From positions 61,819 to 125,818 of the forward strand of contig CANJBY010000002.1 of the NCBI GenBank assembly GCA_947472735.1: a DNA stretch of 64,000 nucleotides. The letters run 5' to 3'. Positions 1 to 8,440 of the stretch are shown here, piece after piece. The DNA comes from Sphingomonadaceae bacterium. Lineage in GTDB: Bacteria; Pseudomonadota; Alphaproteobacteria; Sphingomonadales; Sphingomonadaceae. The translations under genes and the position numbers were made by a program. Position 1 is the stretch's first letter; each line of letters opens with the position of its first letter. The notes beneath the pieces are model-generated. The model saw only the letters and a list, made by a program, of their open reading frames with translations, searched no databases and was not told the origin of the DNA.

Positions 1-69
1 TTCCAGGCACAGGTCGGCGAGCACGAAAAGGCTATCGCGTGCAATATGACGATGTTCGCTGTCACTCAT
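1..69 (-). CDS. N-terminus of a PilZ-like protein (partial)
   Basis: Only 23 codons are inside the window, beginning at an ATG at position 69 and running off the left edge. The visible residues contain R-H-I-A-R, which fits the RxxxR cyclic-di-GMP-binding motif at the start of PilZ domains, followed by a hydrophobic strand (LFVLADL). It lies downstream of dksA on the same strand, 108 bases away. The PilZ call is an inference from a very short stretch; any small protein with a chance RxxxR would look the same. Confidence 0.4.
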   Translation of the reverse strand, partial: MSDSEHRHIARDSLFVLADLCLE

Positions 70-177
70 AGCGACTGAAGCCCGTACCTCGAGATCCCTA
101 ACTCCGGAGCTGGAGCACAGTGTGCCCACCACCACGGGTTTACATAGTACGAAATGACAAACGATGCCTTAACAATA

Positions 178-636
178 TCAATCGTCGCGCGAGATCTTTT
201 CGCGGCGCTCATGCGCTTCCTGGGCTTCGACCGTCATCGTGGCGATCGGACGGGCGGAAAGACGGCCCAGACCGATCGGCTCGCCGCTCACTTCGCAGTA
301 GCCGTATTCTCCCTCTTCGATCCGGCGCAGCGCGGAATCGATCTTGGCGATCAGCTTGCGCTGGCGATCACGAGTGCGCAGTTCGATGCCCCAGTCGGTC
401 TCGCTCGAGGCGCGGTCGTTAAGGTCAGGTTCGCGGATGGGGCCGTCTTGCAGGCTTTGCAGAGTGTCAGCGGCGGCGGTAAGGATCGACTTCTTCCATT
501 CGAGCAACAACTGCCGGAAGTAGTCGAGCTGCGCCTCGCTCATGTAAGGCTCGTTGTCCGAGAGGGTGTAGTCGCCGGATATGGCTCGTTTCGCTTTCGC
601 GAGTACGTCGATCTCGTCACTCAAAGCTGCTGGCAT
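178..636 (-). CDS. dksA: RNA polymerase-binding transcription factor DksA
   Basis: DksA enters the RNA polymerase secondary channel and, with ppGpp, adjusts transcription of stable RNA and amino-acid genes. The 152-residue product has the expected long coiled coil. Its tip carries D71, D74 and A76, at the same numbers as the functional residues known from E. coli DksA. The C-terminal zinc finger is degenerate: of four expected cysteines only C114 remains, the others being S117, T135 and A138. This one-cysteine form is known in alphaproteobacteria. The next gene on the strand is the PilZ-like fragment. Confidence 0.93.
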   Translation of the reverse strand: MPAALSDEIDVLAKAKRAISGDYTLSDNEPYMSEAQLDYFRQLLLEWKKSILTAAADTLQSLQDGPIREPDLNDRASSETDWGIELRTRDRQRKLIAKIDSALRRIEEGEYGYCEVSGEPIGLGRLSARPIATMTVEAQEAHERREKISRDD

Positions 637-950
637 CTAAGTCTCCGCACTATGCCAACCGCGCCTCGGTGTTCCTGCGTCCCAGGTGTTCCCGGCAACT
701 GCCCGACAGGCGGTTTGGCCGCGCCTATACTGGTCAGCGGATATACGCACAAGCGCGAATGCGCGGAAGATGTGTGCAATTGAAACCATTTCGGAAAACG
801 CCCGGGAATTCGCCGTTTTCCGTGCGTCAGGCCCATAACCGCCCGGGATCGTAAAGAAAACGCAACGAGCATTAACCATTTGTTGACCATGAGCGCGCGA
901 ACTTGGCGCTGCCGGCGGGCAACAGGGCCGGCCAAATTGGGGGCTTCAAG
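637..950. other. 314-base divergent intergenic region
   Basis: No gene is supported here. It separates dksA (leftward) from the Sel1-repeat gene (rightward), so it must hold both promoters. It contains a perfect 9-base inverted repeat at 792-822 and, at 872-886, TTAA-N7-TTGA, one base from the CtrA consensus TTAA-N7-TTAA. A TTG at 903 in frame with the Sel1 gene is a less likely start than the ATG at 951. Confidence 0.6.
792..822. promoter_or_regulatory. Perfect inverted repeat upstream of dksA
   Basis: CGGAAAACG at 792-800 is matched by CGTTTTCCG at 814-822 with a 13-base spacer. It lies between two divergent genes, so it is not at the 3' end of either. On the minus strand it would sit in or just upstream of the dksA leader. 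It may be an operator or a leader hairpin; the sequence alone does not decide. Confidence 0.45.
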
Positions 951-1295
951 ATGGGTACGAACTGGAATCACGAGAGCGTTATCGCCGTAGCAATGCCGAT
1001 GGCGGACTCGGTCAGCGCAGACATGCTGGTCGCGACTTGCCTGGCCGCGGCTGCGCAAGGCGACATCAATGCCTATTACGATCTCGGCGTTGCCTATTCG
1101 ACCGGCAGTCACGGTGTCGACTGCGATCTGATCGACGCGCACAAGTGGTTCAATCTTGCCGCCGTTTCCGGCCATGCCGAAGCCGCCATGTGCCGGGCCG
1201 ACATTTCGGACGAAATGAGCGCCCGCGAGATTGCCGAGGCCCAGCGCCGCGCCCGCGAGTGGATCGCGGCCAACAGCCGCCGCCGCGCCGCCTGA
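951..1295 (+). CDS. Sel1-repeat protein
   Basis: A 114-residue protein from the ATG at 951. Its centre holds a Sel1-type (TPR-like) alpha-helical repeat: the stretch from GDINAYYDLG through DAHKWFNLAAVSGH to EAAMCRADI has the alanine/glycine/tyrosine spacing of that family. Such repeats bind other proteins. There is no signal peptide, so it is probably cytoplasmic. The C-terminal tail is arginine- and alanine-rich. The partner and role are unknown. It is divergent from dksA, with a near-CtrA site upstream. Confidence 0.75.
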   Translation: MGTNWNHESVIAVAMPMADSVSADMLVATCLAAAAQGDINAYYDLGVAYSTGSHGVDCDLIDAHKWFNLAAVSGHAEAAMCRADISDEMSAREIAEAQRRAREWIAANSRRRAA

Positions 1296-1299
1296 TCCG

Positions 1300-2433
1300 C
1301 TATCCCTTGCGGAAGGGCGTCTTCGCATCGAGGAACTGCCGTTCCGAAGCCACGCCGGCCCGCTCCCTTTCGAGAAAATCGGCTACGGCCGAGCGAAATC
1401 CCGGATGGTGGATATAGTGGGCCGACCACGTTTGTACCGGTTCATAGCCCCGCGCCAGCTTATGCTGACCCTGTGCCCCCGCCTCCACCCGTGACAGGCC
1501 AAGCGCGATTGCCACGTCGATCGCCTGGTAATAGCACAACTCGAAATGCAGGAATGGCTTGTCGACGATCGAGCCCCAATAGCGTCCGTATAGCGCATCC
1601 GGCCCGATGAAATTCAGTGCCCCCGCGATGGGGTGCTCGTCCAGGTAGGCCATCACCAGCACGATCCGATCCGCCATGCGCTCGCCCAGCAGGGTGAAAG
1701 CCGAGCGAGTGAGGTAAGGCCGGCCCCACTTGCGGCTGCCGGTGTCCTGATAGAACATCCAGAACGCATCCCAGTGCTCCGGCCGGATCGCATCCCCGGT
1801 GAGCCGTTCGATCCGCACTCCGGCCTGCGCCGCAGCGCGTTCCTTGCGGATGTCCTTGCGTTTGCGCGAGGAGAGCGCGGTCAGGAAATCATCGAAACTG
1901 CCGTAATTCCGGTTCTCCCAGTGGTACTGGATGTCACAGCGGGGCATCCAGCCAGCGGTCTCGAACAGGGGGAGCTGGGCCGGATCGATGAAGGTGGCGT
2001 GCGCGGATGAGAAGCCGTTGTCTGCGCAGACCTGCTGAGCGGCAGCAAGCAGCGCCGGCGCCAGTGCCGGATCAGCCAGCAGCAGCCTTGGACCGGTGGC
2101 CGGGGTGAAGGGCACTGCAATCTGCAGCTTTGGATAATAGTCGCCTCCCGCGCGCTGCCAGGCATCGGCCCAGCTGTGGTCGAAGACATATTCGCCCTGG
2201 CTGTGCGTCTTGGCATATGCCGGGAGCGCTGCGGCCAGCCGGCCGGCGGCGTCGGTAATGGTGATCGGAACGGGCGTCCAGCCGGATCGTCCCCCGACGC
2301 TGCCGGATTCTTCGAGTGCGGAGAGGAAGGCATGGCAGAGGAAGGGATTGCCCTGCGTCAGCGCGTCCCACTCGTCCGCCGGCAGCGAACCCACCGAGGG
2401 CGCGATATGGGCAATGAACTCCACCGAGCTCAC
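1300..2433 (-). CDS. GNAT-like acyltransferase of the DUF482 (COG3146) family
   Basis: A 377-residue protein resembling the FemAB/GNAT-fold family annotated as peptidogalycan biosynthesis proteins. Recognisable features are the N-terminal W-x-A-L-T-Q-G-N-P-F-L segment, the YVFDHSWADAW block and the HYQAID-like motif near the C-terminus that is typical of the family. The substrate is not known. It starts at GTG 2433, which overlaps the stop codon of the upstream GDPD gene by four bases, implying translational coupling. Confidence 0.8.
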   Translation of the reverse strand: MSSVEFIAHIAPSVGSLPADEWDALTQGNPFLCHAFLSALEESGSVGGRSGWTPVPITITDAAGRLAAALPAYAKTHSQGEYVFDHSWADAWQRAGGDYYPKLQIAVPFTPATGPRLLLADPALAPALLAAAQQVCADNGFSSAHATFIDPAQLPLFETAGWMPRCDIQYHWENRNYGSFDDFLTALSSRKRKDIRKERAAAQAGVRIERLTGDAIRPEHWDAFWMFYQDTGSRKWGRPYLTRSAFTLLGERMADRIVLVMAYLDEHPIAGALNFIGPDALYGRYWGSIVDKPFLHFELCYYQAIDVAIALGLSRVEAGAQGQHKLARGYEPVQTWSAHYIHHPGFRSAVADFLERERAGVASERQFLDAKTPFRKG

Positions 2434-3203
2434 GAAACACCGGCTCCTTCGGCGATTGGTGCGTCAGCATGGCGTGCGGCCCGCTCGCGCAACTGCGCAC
2501 TGCGCACGGTCCAGCTCGGCACCGGCAGCCCGCGGACGCGCTGCGCTGCGGCGAAGCGGCTCGGCAGATCGCGGATGTCATAGGCGAGAAAGTCTGGCCG
2601 GGCGATCCACAGCCACAGATGGCGGCGAAGCGCACCCAGCCAGGGCCTGTCGTTCTCCTCGGTCATCACCAATCCGCGTGCGGTTCGGGGAGCGCGACGG
2701 GCGAACCAGCGGCAGACACGGGGATCGAAGCTCATTACCGCGAGATCGCCGAAGCGTCCGCTGATGGCGCACAGCACCGCTTCGCATAGCGGCGCGTAGG
2801 GAGTTCCGGCGCGGGACTTGATCTCGATAAGCAATGGCACCCGCCCGTCAATCTGGTCGAGTACCTGGGGCAGGGTGGGGATGCAATCCTCGCCGCCTTT
2901 CAGCCGGATCGCGCCGAGCTGCGCTGCAGTCCGGGTCGCGACTGGACCGGCTTCTTCCGTCAGACGGTCAAGTTCCCAGTCGTGAAACACCATGGCCTCG
3001 CCATCGGCGCTGCACTGCACGTCCAGTTCGATCCCCATGTCGCGAGCGATTGCCGCGGCGAATCCTGAGGGGGAGTTTTCCGGTATCCCCTGGCCGTGCA
3101 GCCCGCGGTGCGCGAAAACATGAGCGCCGATCCACGCGACCTTGCGCGGATCCGCCGCCGGCGCCAGCCAGCGATCAAGCAGGCCGGACAGCGACAATCG
3201 CAT
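2430..3203 (-). CDS. Glycerophosphodiester phosphodiesterase
   Basis: A 257-residue GDPD of TIM-barrel fold that hydrolyses glycerophosphodiesters to glycerol-3-phosphate and an alcohol. The catalytic block is present: HRGLHG, then PENS, then the acidic ELDVQ and FHDWELDRLT. I chose ATG 3203, because the frame upstream of it lies inside the RidA gene and reads as low-complexity shadow. There is no clear signal peptide, so a cytoplasmic lipid-turnover role is likely. The gene overlaps RidA by 29 bases and the acyltransferase by four. Confidence 0.88.
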   Translation of the reverse strand: MRLSLSGLLDRWLAPAADPRKVAWIGAHVFAHRGLHGQGIPENSPSGFAAAIARDMGIELDVQCSADGEAMVFHDWELDRLTEEAGPVATRTAAQLGAIRLKGGEDCIPTLPQVLDQIDGRVPLLIEIKSRAGTPYAPLCEAVLCAISGRFGDLAVMSFDPRVCRWFARRAPRTARGLVMTEENDRPWLGALRRHLWLWIARPDFLAYDIRDLPSRFAAAQRVRGLPVPSWTVRSAQLRERAARHADAPIAEGAGVS

Positions 3204-3645
3204 CGACCTCGACGGCCACGCCGAGCGGCAGGGCCGGAACGCCGACTGCGCTGCGGGCGTGCTTGCCGCCGTCGCCGAACACCGCAACCATCAGCTCCGA
3301 AGCGCCGTTGACCACTTTCGGCTGATCCGTGAAATCGCCGGTCGAATTGACGAACCCGCCAAGCTTGACGATCCGCTCGACCCGGTCGAACGACCCGAGC
3401 GCGGCCTTGAGCTGCGCAAGGATCATCAGCCCGCAGCCCTGCGCGGCGCGCACCCCGTCTTCAAGCGTGACATCCTCGCCTAGCCGGCCCTTGAACAGTG
3501 CGCCATCGACGAAGGAGACCTGTCCGGAGACATGCGCGAGGCCGCCCGCGATCACCACCGGGACATAGGCTGCCACCGGGGCGGCCGGGGCGGGCAGGGC
3601 CAGCCCGAGTGCGGCCAGCTTCGCTTCGACTTCGGCGTCAGTCAT
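3175..3645 (-). CDS. RidA family protein (enamine/imine deaminase-like)
   Basis: A 156-residue RidA/YjgF/UK114-fold protein. RidA enzymes hydrolyse reactive 2-aminoacrylate and related imines released by PLP enzymes. The family blocks HVSGQVSF, a central leucine-rich helix, then KLGGFVNST and a C-terminal ALPLGVAVEVDAI strand are visible. The family's catalytic arginine would lie in the C-terminal block, but there is no clear R before the VEVDAIV strand (it reads ALPLGV), so activity is uncertain. The start ATG at 3645 overlaps the HAD gene by eight bases. Confidence 0.85.
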   Translation of the reverse strand: MTDAEVEAKLAALGLALPAPAAPVAAYVPVVIAGGLAHVSGQVSFVDGALFKGRLGEDVTLEDGVRAAQGCGLMILAQLKAALGSFDRVERIVKLGGFVNSTGDFTDQPKVVNGASELMVAVFGDGGKHARSAVGVPALPLGVAVEVDAIVAVRPA

Positions 3646-4270
3646 GTTTGTCTCCGTAGATCCGCTCGAGCAGCCAGGGCAAGGCTTCTGCCCAGTTGTC
3701 GATCCGGGCATGGGCGTGGCCCGCCTCGTGCGCGCATTTGATGTGGGGCGCCAGCAGCGGCTCACCGCACAGATGCAGCCGGGCGACATGCGGTGACAGT
3801 TCCGCGACCGAGCCGTGATGCTGGGCGATGTCGTCGATGAACACGGCCCGGCTGGGCGCGTACTCTGCCATGATGGCCTGCAGCGCGGGGCCCTTGGGGC
3901 CCAGGTTGGTAAAGACCCGCGCGTTGATCCCGTGGTCGGCCAGCTGGCGCGTGCGCGGATCGCGGTGGTGGTCGGGAAGGTTGGTGAGGATCACCACGTC
4001 GGCATCCTGGCCGAGCCGCGCCATCGCCTCTACAGCCCCCGCGATCGGGTACTGGCGGTGCATCTCGCTCTTGAAAAAGTCACCGAGCAGCGCCCAGACC
4101 TTGTCCTGCGCAACCGCCTCGCCGCTGTCCTTGTAGCGGACAGCCTGCGAGAAATCGTTGCCGTTCATGTGGAACTTGATGCCGTGCTGCTCGTCCAGCC
4201 ACTGGCCGAACGGCACAACCATGTGCAGCAGCACCTCGTCACAATCGGAGATTACCAGGGGCCGGTTCAT
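3638..4270 (-). CDS. HAD-superfamily hydrolase
   Basis: A 210-residue haloacid-dehalogenase-fold protein. Motif I is DCDEV near residue 9, motif II is ILTNLPDH, and the FIDDIAQHHGS segment supplies the acidic motif IV. HAD proteins are mostly phosphatases using an aspartyl-phosphate intermediate. The substrate is unknown. ATG 4270 is chosen because the upstream extension overlaps the DUF3572 gene and lacks HAD character. It overlaps RidA downstream and DUF3572 upstream, forming a compact run of five genes. Confidence 0.82.
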   Translation of the reverse strand: MNRPLVISDCDEVLLHMVVPFGQWLDEQHGIKFHMNGNDFSQAVRYKDSGEAVAQDKVWALLGDFFKSEMHRQYPIAGAVEAMARLGQDADVVILTNLPDHHRDPRTRQLADHGINARVFTNLGPKGPALQAIMAEYAPSRAVFIDDIAQHHGSVAELSPHVARLHLCGEPLLAPHIKCAHEAGHAHARIDNWAEALPWLLERIYGDKHD

Positions 4271-4539
4271 GCATTTATCCTTTCGCGCGCGCTCGCCAGT
4301 TGCTGCGGCGTCACGCCAAGGGCATCGGCTGCGGCCAGCAAGTCCGGCTCGTGCGCGCAAAGGAAATCGAGCACCGCCGCCAGGACGCCGGGATCATCCA
4401 GGCCGGCACGCAGTTCCTCCGGGGTCAGTCCGGTAAGCTCCAATAGCCGCTGCGCCCGGTCGGTGTCGCCCAACACCCAGCCAAGCGCCGAAAGAGCGAG
4501 CGCCTGCGGATCGGCGGGGGAAGGTGTGTCGCGAAGAAT
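4267..4539 (-). CDS. DUF3572 protein with probable non-standard start codon
   Basis: DUF3572 proteins are small alphaproteobacterial proteins of unknown function, about 90 residues. The conserved core ALGWVLGD-x5-LLELTGLTPEELRAGL is clear. The only ATG/GTG/TTG in frame is GTG at 4476, which would cut the family's N-terminus in front of the conserved tryptophan. The open frame continues to a TAG at 4561-4563 with no standard start. ATT at 4539, seven bases after GAGAGG, would give the normal length. I annotate from ATT, with the GTG as the conservative alternative. Confidence 0.65.
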   Translation of the reverse strand: MLRDTPSPADPQALALSALGWVLGDTDRAQRLLELTGLTPEELRAGLDDPGVLAAVLDFLCAHEPDLLAAADALGVTPQQLASARERINA

Positions 4540-4574
4540 TGTCAGCCTCTCATCCAGCGCCTAGGGCATGTGCC

Positions 4575-4949
4575 ATGGCAAAGCGCATCCTCGTTGTCGA
4601 GGACAACGACCTCAATCGGAAATTGTTCTGCGATGTCCTGAAGAGTCAGGGCTTCGCAGTCGAGCCGGTGGCTGATGGGCTCGAAGCCCTGGACCGCGCG
4701 CGCGAATTCGTCCCGAACCTGATCATCATGGACATCCAGCTGCCCAACGTTTCCGGGCTCGATCTGATCGAGGCCGCCCGGCGCGACGCAACGCTGCGCA
4801 GCATCCCGATCCTGGCGGTCACGGCCTACGCCGGCAAGGGTGACGAAGAGCGCATCCGCGATGCCGGCGCGGAAGGTTACCTGGCCAAGCCGGTCTCGAT
4901 CGGACCGTTCATGGCAGCGGTACGCGGGCTGGTCGACCGGGTCGCCTAA
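4575..4949 (+). CDS. divK: Single-domain response regulator DivK
   Basis: A 124-residue CheY-like receiver with no output domain. The acidic pocket (E9, D10), phosphoacceptor D53 in IIMDIQLPN, the TAYA threonine and K105 in LAKPVS are all present, at the positions of Caulobacter DivK. DivK receives phosphate from histidine kinases such as DivJ/PleC and works through DivL-CckA to hold CtrA activity down at the right cell-cycle time. It begins at ATG 4575, divergent from the DUF3572 gene; this pairing is common in sphingomonads. Confidence 0.9.
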   Translation: MAKRILVVEDNDLNRKLFCDVLKSQGFAVEPVADGLEALDRAREFVPNLIIMDIQLPNVSGLDLIEAARRDATLRSIPILAVTAYAGKGDEERIRDAGAEGYLAKPVSIGPFMAAVRGLVDRVA

Positions 4950-4951
4950 GA

Positions 4952-6529
4952 TCAGGGTTGCCGGTCTTCCAGTGTGTCGAGGTGCATCCAGCGCTTGACC
5001 ATCGGCGATAGCAGCAGGACGACGACCGCCATTGCCAGCGCGATCCAGCCGATCTCGGAATAGATCGAGAGGGTCAGCTCCTTCGACATGGCGCCGCTCT
5101 CGCCGCCCGTTGCCTCCCCGATCATCCCAGCGATGAAATTGCCGACCGCGGTCATGTAGAACCACGCGCCCATGATGAAGCTGGCGAGGTGCAGCGGGGC
5201 GAGGCGGGTCATTGCCGAGAGCCCCACCGGCGAAAGGCACAGTTCGGCCGTGGTGTGCAGGAAGTAGATCAGGAACACCAGAAACACCGGGGTGGCCTGC
5301 TCCAGTCCGAATGCCCGCGTGCCCCAGACGAAAGCCAGGAAACCGAGGCCGACCTGCGCCAGCGCGAGGCCGAATTTCGCCGGGGCCGAAGGTTCTAGCC
5401 CGCGCTTGCCTAGCCATTGCCATAGCACGGCGAATATCGGTGCGAGCAGGACGATGTAGATCGGGTTGATCGACTGGAACAAGCTGGTCGGCACGCCAGA
5501 GCGATCCACGAACTTGTCGGTATAGAGGCTGAGCGATCCGCCCGCCTGTTCGAACAGGCCCCAGAACAGCGGATTGAGCGCGATCAGGAACAGCACCGCG
5601 AACAGCCTCTCGCGCGGTTCCTTGGGCAGCTTGAGCGCCTGATAAAGCGTGTAACCAAGCATGGCGATGCCGCTGACCAGCAGCAGTCCCTGCATGACGT
5701 CCTGATACTGGATCAGCCACCAGATCACCGCCGTTGCTGAAAGGCCGATGGCGTAAAGCGAATACTCGCGCTGGCGCGTGAGGGGGGCCGGCGGCTCACC
5801 CTTCCCGAGCAGCGCGGGCCGCCCGATCGTGAAGATTACCAGCCCGGCCAGCATGCCGATGCCCGCCAGGCCGAAGCCCCACGACCATCCGATGGTCTCG
5901 CCCAGATACCCGACCAGGATCGTCCCCAATGCGGCACCCGTGTTCACCCCCATGTAGAAGATCGTGTAAGCGGCATCGCGGCGCACGTCGGTCATCTTGT
6001 AGAGCTGCCCGACAATCACCGAGATGTTGGCCTTGAGGAAGCCGGTGCCGACAATGATCAGCGCCAGCGCCAGCCAGAACACGTTGATGACGGGATCGGC
6101 CTGCTTGACCGCGGGATCGGTGGCACCTTGCATGCCTTCGATCGCCATCATGCCGTGACCGAGCGCCAGCACCAGACCGCCGAACACCACCGCCTTGCGT
6201 TGCCCCAGCCAGCGGTCCGCGAAGTAGCCGCCCAAAACCGGGGTGATGTAGACCAGCGCGGTGTAGGCGCCGTAGATCAGGTTGGCCTTGCCATCGGTAT
6301 AAAGCCAGAATTTGGTGAGATAGAGGATCAGCAGGGCGCGCATGCCGTAGTAGGAAAAGCGTTCCCACATCTCGGCATAGTAAAGCACGAACAGCCCGCG
6401 CGGGTGCCCGAGCACTTCCTCGCTCTTGCGCGCGGAGATCAGCCCGCCGAAGGCCAGGAACGCGAACAAGGTCAGGGCGGCGATCGCCGCAATCCAGTCA
6501 CCCTCGTTCCAGCTGGACATATCCTTCAT
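4952..6529 (-). CDS. POT-family proton-dependent peptide transporter
   Basis: A 525-residue inner-membrane transporter with about 12-14 membrane segments. The POT/PTR2 signatures are visible: GGYFADRWLGQRK in the first third and FYMGVNTGAALG in the next. These carriers import di- and tripeptides with protons. ATG 6529 is chosen because AGGGG lies just upstream on the minus strand; the longer frame to 6598 adds a hydrophilic tail with no family match. It is divergent from the GntR gene, a plausible regulator. Confidence 0.92.
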   Translation of the reverse strand: MKDMSSWNEGDWIAAIAALTLFAFLAFGGLISARKSEEVLGHPRGLFVLYYAEMWERFSYYGMRALLILYLTKFWLYTDGKANLIYGAYTALVYITPVLGGYFADRWLGQRKAVVFGGLVLALGHGMMAIEGMQGATDPAVKQADPVINVFWLALALIIVGTGFLKANISVIVGQLYKMTDVRRDAAYTIFYMGVNTGAALGTILVGYLGETIGWSWGFGLAGIGMLAGLVIFTIGRPALLGKGEPPAPLTRQREYSLYAIGLSATAVIWWLIQYQDVMQGLLLVSGIAMLGYTLYQALKLPKEPRERLFAVLFLIALNPLFWGLFEQAGGSLSLYTDKFVDRSGVPTSLFQSINPIYIVLLAPIFAVLWQWLGKRGLEPSAPAKFGLALAQVGLGFLAFVWGTRAFGLEQATPVFLVFLIYFLHTTAELCLSPVGLSAMTRLAPLHLASFIMGAWFYMTAVGNFIAGMIGEATGGESGAMSKELTLSIYSEIGWIALAMAVVVLLLSPMVKRWMHLDTLEDRQP

Positions 6530-6673
6530 CGGCGACCCCTTCGTGTGTGGCGGTTCGCGGACCAGCGTAGCGCCCGCAAGAGGCTCGCGGAAGCCCATTT
6601 CGTTTCATTTGATCCTATCGCGGTTGGAGCCGCCGTGCTTGCGTGGTGCGCTGTATTATGGCACTGGGTCACT

Positions 6674-7021
6674 ATGAGTCAGAACAGTCGTCCGGTCTAC
6701 CTGAAGCTGCGCGATATCATTTCCGCCGCGATCATTGACGGAACCTATCCGGAAGGCGCGATGCTGCCATCGGTGCGGGCTTTTGCCGCCGAACAGGGCG
6801 CCAATCCGCTGACCGTCGCAAAAGCCTACCAGCAGTTCCAGCTGGACGGCCTGGTTGATGTGCAACGCGGGGTCGGGATGACTGTCGCGGCCGGGGCGCG
6901 GGACCGGTTGCGAATGGCCGAGCGGCGGATCTTCATCGAGCAGGAATGGCCCGAGATCAGGGCCAGGATGTCCCGCCTCGGGATTTCTGCCACCGATTTT
7001 CTGGCGGAAAACCTAGGTTAA
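6674..7021 (+). CDS. Short GntR-family transcriptional regulator
   Basis: A 115-residue protein with a GntR winged helix at about residues 8-76 ([39 protein letters not shown]). Only about 40 residues follow, too few for a FadR or HutC effector domain. This matches the YtrA-like subgroup, whose small C-terminus only dimerises. It lies divergent from the POT transporter, so regulation of peptide uptake is an inference from position. The effector is unknown. Confidence 0.85.
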   Translation: MSQNSRPVYLKLRDIISAAIIDGTYPEGAMLPSVRAFAAEQGANPLTVAKAYQQFQLDGLVDVQRGVGMTVAAGARDRLRMAERRIFIEQEWPEIRARMSRLGISATDFLAENLG

Positions 7022-7154
7022 CAGCGACTTGCGCCGATCGGGCGTAACGTGTTGCGAATCCACTGACAGTCTGGCAGTTTACAGCCTTGTTAGCTTCCAC
7101 TGCCCGTTAACAGCGGGCGGGGGCACGGGTCGCAATTCGCGCTGGGGAGGCAAA

Positions 7155-7433
7155 ATGATAAGGTCGGAACTTCTTCAGGCTCTGGCGAAGGAAAACCCGG
7201 AGCTGCGCGCCGACGACATAGAGCGTGTCGTTGACGTCTTCTTTGACGAGATCGCCCAACGGCTTGCCCAGGGCGGCCGTGTGGAACTTCGCGGGTTCGG
7301 AGCCTTTTCCACCCGTGAGCGCGATGCGCGCAAGGGCCGTAATCCGCGAACGGGCGCTTCAGTCGAAGTACCTGGCAAGCGCGTGCCCTATTTCAAGCCG
7401 GGCAAGGAAATCCGCCAGCGCCTTAACGACTAA
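7155..7433 (+). CDS. ihfB: Integration host factor subunit beta
   Basis: A 92-residue HU/IHF-fold protein that bends DNA as a heterodimer with IhfA. The DNA-intercalating arm appears as RNPRTG around the conserved proline, followed by [18 protein letters not shown]. The start ATG 7155 is preceded by a strong GGGAGG site. Upstream at 7102-7118 is a GCCCG/CGGGC hairpin in the leader. Downstream lie a hairpin and tRNA-Leu. Confidence 0.93.
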   Translation: MIRSELLQALAKENPELRADDIERVVDVFFDEIAQRLAQGGRVELRGFGAFSTRERDARKGRNPRTGASVEVPGKRVPYFKPGKEIRQRLND

Positions 7434-7456
7434 GTGCTGGCGTAGCCCGACGGATC

Positions 7457-7476
7457 ATTGCCGACGCTCCGGCAAT
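7457..7476 (+). terminator. Hairpin downstream of ihfB
   Basis: ATTGCCG at 7457-7463 pairs perfectly with CGGCAAT at 7470-7476 across a six-base loop. It follows the ihfB stop by 23 bases and precedes tRNA-Leu. There is no T-tract, so termination would have to be imperfect or Rho-assisted. Confidence 0.5.
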
Positions 7477-7500
7477 CTGCCAAAGCGCGCAAGCTTTCGC

Positions 7501-7586
7501 GCGGACGTGGCGGAACCGGTAGACGCGGGGGACTTAAAATCCCTTGGGCATTGCCCGTGTGGGTTCGAGTCCCACCGTCCGCACCA
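7501..7586 (+). tRNA. tRNA-Leu (anticodon UAA)
   Basis: The acceptor GCGGACG (7501-7507) pairs with CGTCCGC (7576-7582), followed by discriminator A and encoded CCA (7584-7586). The anticodon loop CTTAAAA gives TAA. A long variable arm (TTGGGCATTGCCCGT) marks a class II leucine tRNA, and the T arm GGGTTCGAGTCCC is standard. An integrase remnant starts 30 bases after its 3' end, the usual position for an element integrated at a tRNA. Confidence 0.97.
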
Positions 7587-7615
7587 TTATGAATTTGTTA
7601 GGTTTATTTTCCTTT

Positions 7616-8440
7616 TCAGGCAGCGCCCCTCGTAGCCTCATTGGCGGGCATGTGTAGTTCTGGTGTAATTACGTCGGGAAAAGCGCTGTCCAACTTTGCC
7701 ACGGCTTGGTCGATATGGTCATCACTCAAGTGGGTATAGCGCAGAACCATGGCCAACGTTTTGTGCCCGCTGACACGCTGGATTGTGGGCAAATCTACTC
7801 CGGCTTTGACCAGCGCGGTTATTGCGGTGTGCCTTAGCACGTGAGGCGTAACCTTCCGAGGATCTAGATTAGCTCGCTCGACAGCGCGACGGAACTGTTC
7901 GGCCATAGTCTGCCGATGCGGCGCCTTTGCGTCGGTACGATTAGTCGGGAATAACCAGCCATCCTGATCTTTGCGCTGCTGTCGCTCCCCCTCCAGCATG
8001 TCGGCGAGGTTGGGTGAAATAGGCTGTTCGCGTTGGCCAGCCTTGGCTCGCCCGATGAAGATACGACGATTCGGCAAATCAATCTCATCCCAGCGGACGC
8101 GCAGAATCTCACTGTGACGCATGCCGGTGCCCATCGCAACGGCAACGAATAACCAAGTATAGGGGTCTTGATCGCCGATGGCGGCCTTCAGGAGTTTGTG
8201 TTGCTCCGTCGGCGAAAGCGTTACGATCTTTTTGCGGACCTCATCGCCTTTAGGAATTGCCGGTTTCGCCTTGATCCACTTCCACTCGATGCAACGATTG
8301 AGGAAGTGAGAGAGCGTGCTCAATTCGCGATTGATCGTCGCTGTCCGTCGCCACTTCTCGGCTGAAGACAAGATCCGCATCGTTCTCGACGGGCTGCGCG
8401 GCGAAGACAGCATCGCCGAGCTGTGCCGCAAGGAAGGCAT
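7616..8440 (-). pseudogene. Tyrosine recombinase (integrase), 5'-truncated and fused to IS sequence
   Basis: The open frame reads 274 residues, but integrase-like sequence begins only near residue 33 (TATINRELSTLSHF), at about 8344. The residues before it are antisense of the neighbouring IS fragment. The catalytic domain looks whole: R in GTGMRHSE, HVLRHT, SGHKT and the nucleophile Y in VLRYTH. Most of the N-terminal arm-binding domain is missing. It ends 30 bases from the tRNA-Leu 3' end, so it is probably the integrase of a lost island. The chimeric frame might still be translated, but a functional recombinase is unlikely. Confidence 0.8.
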
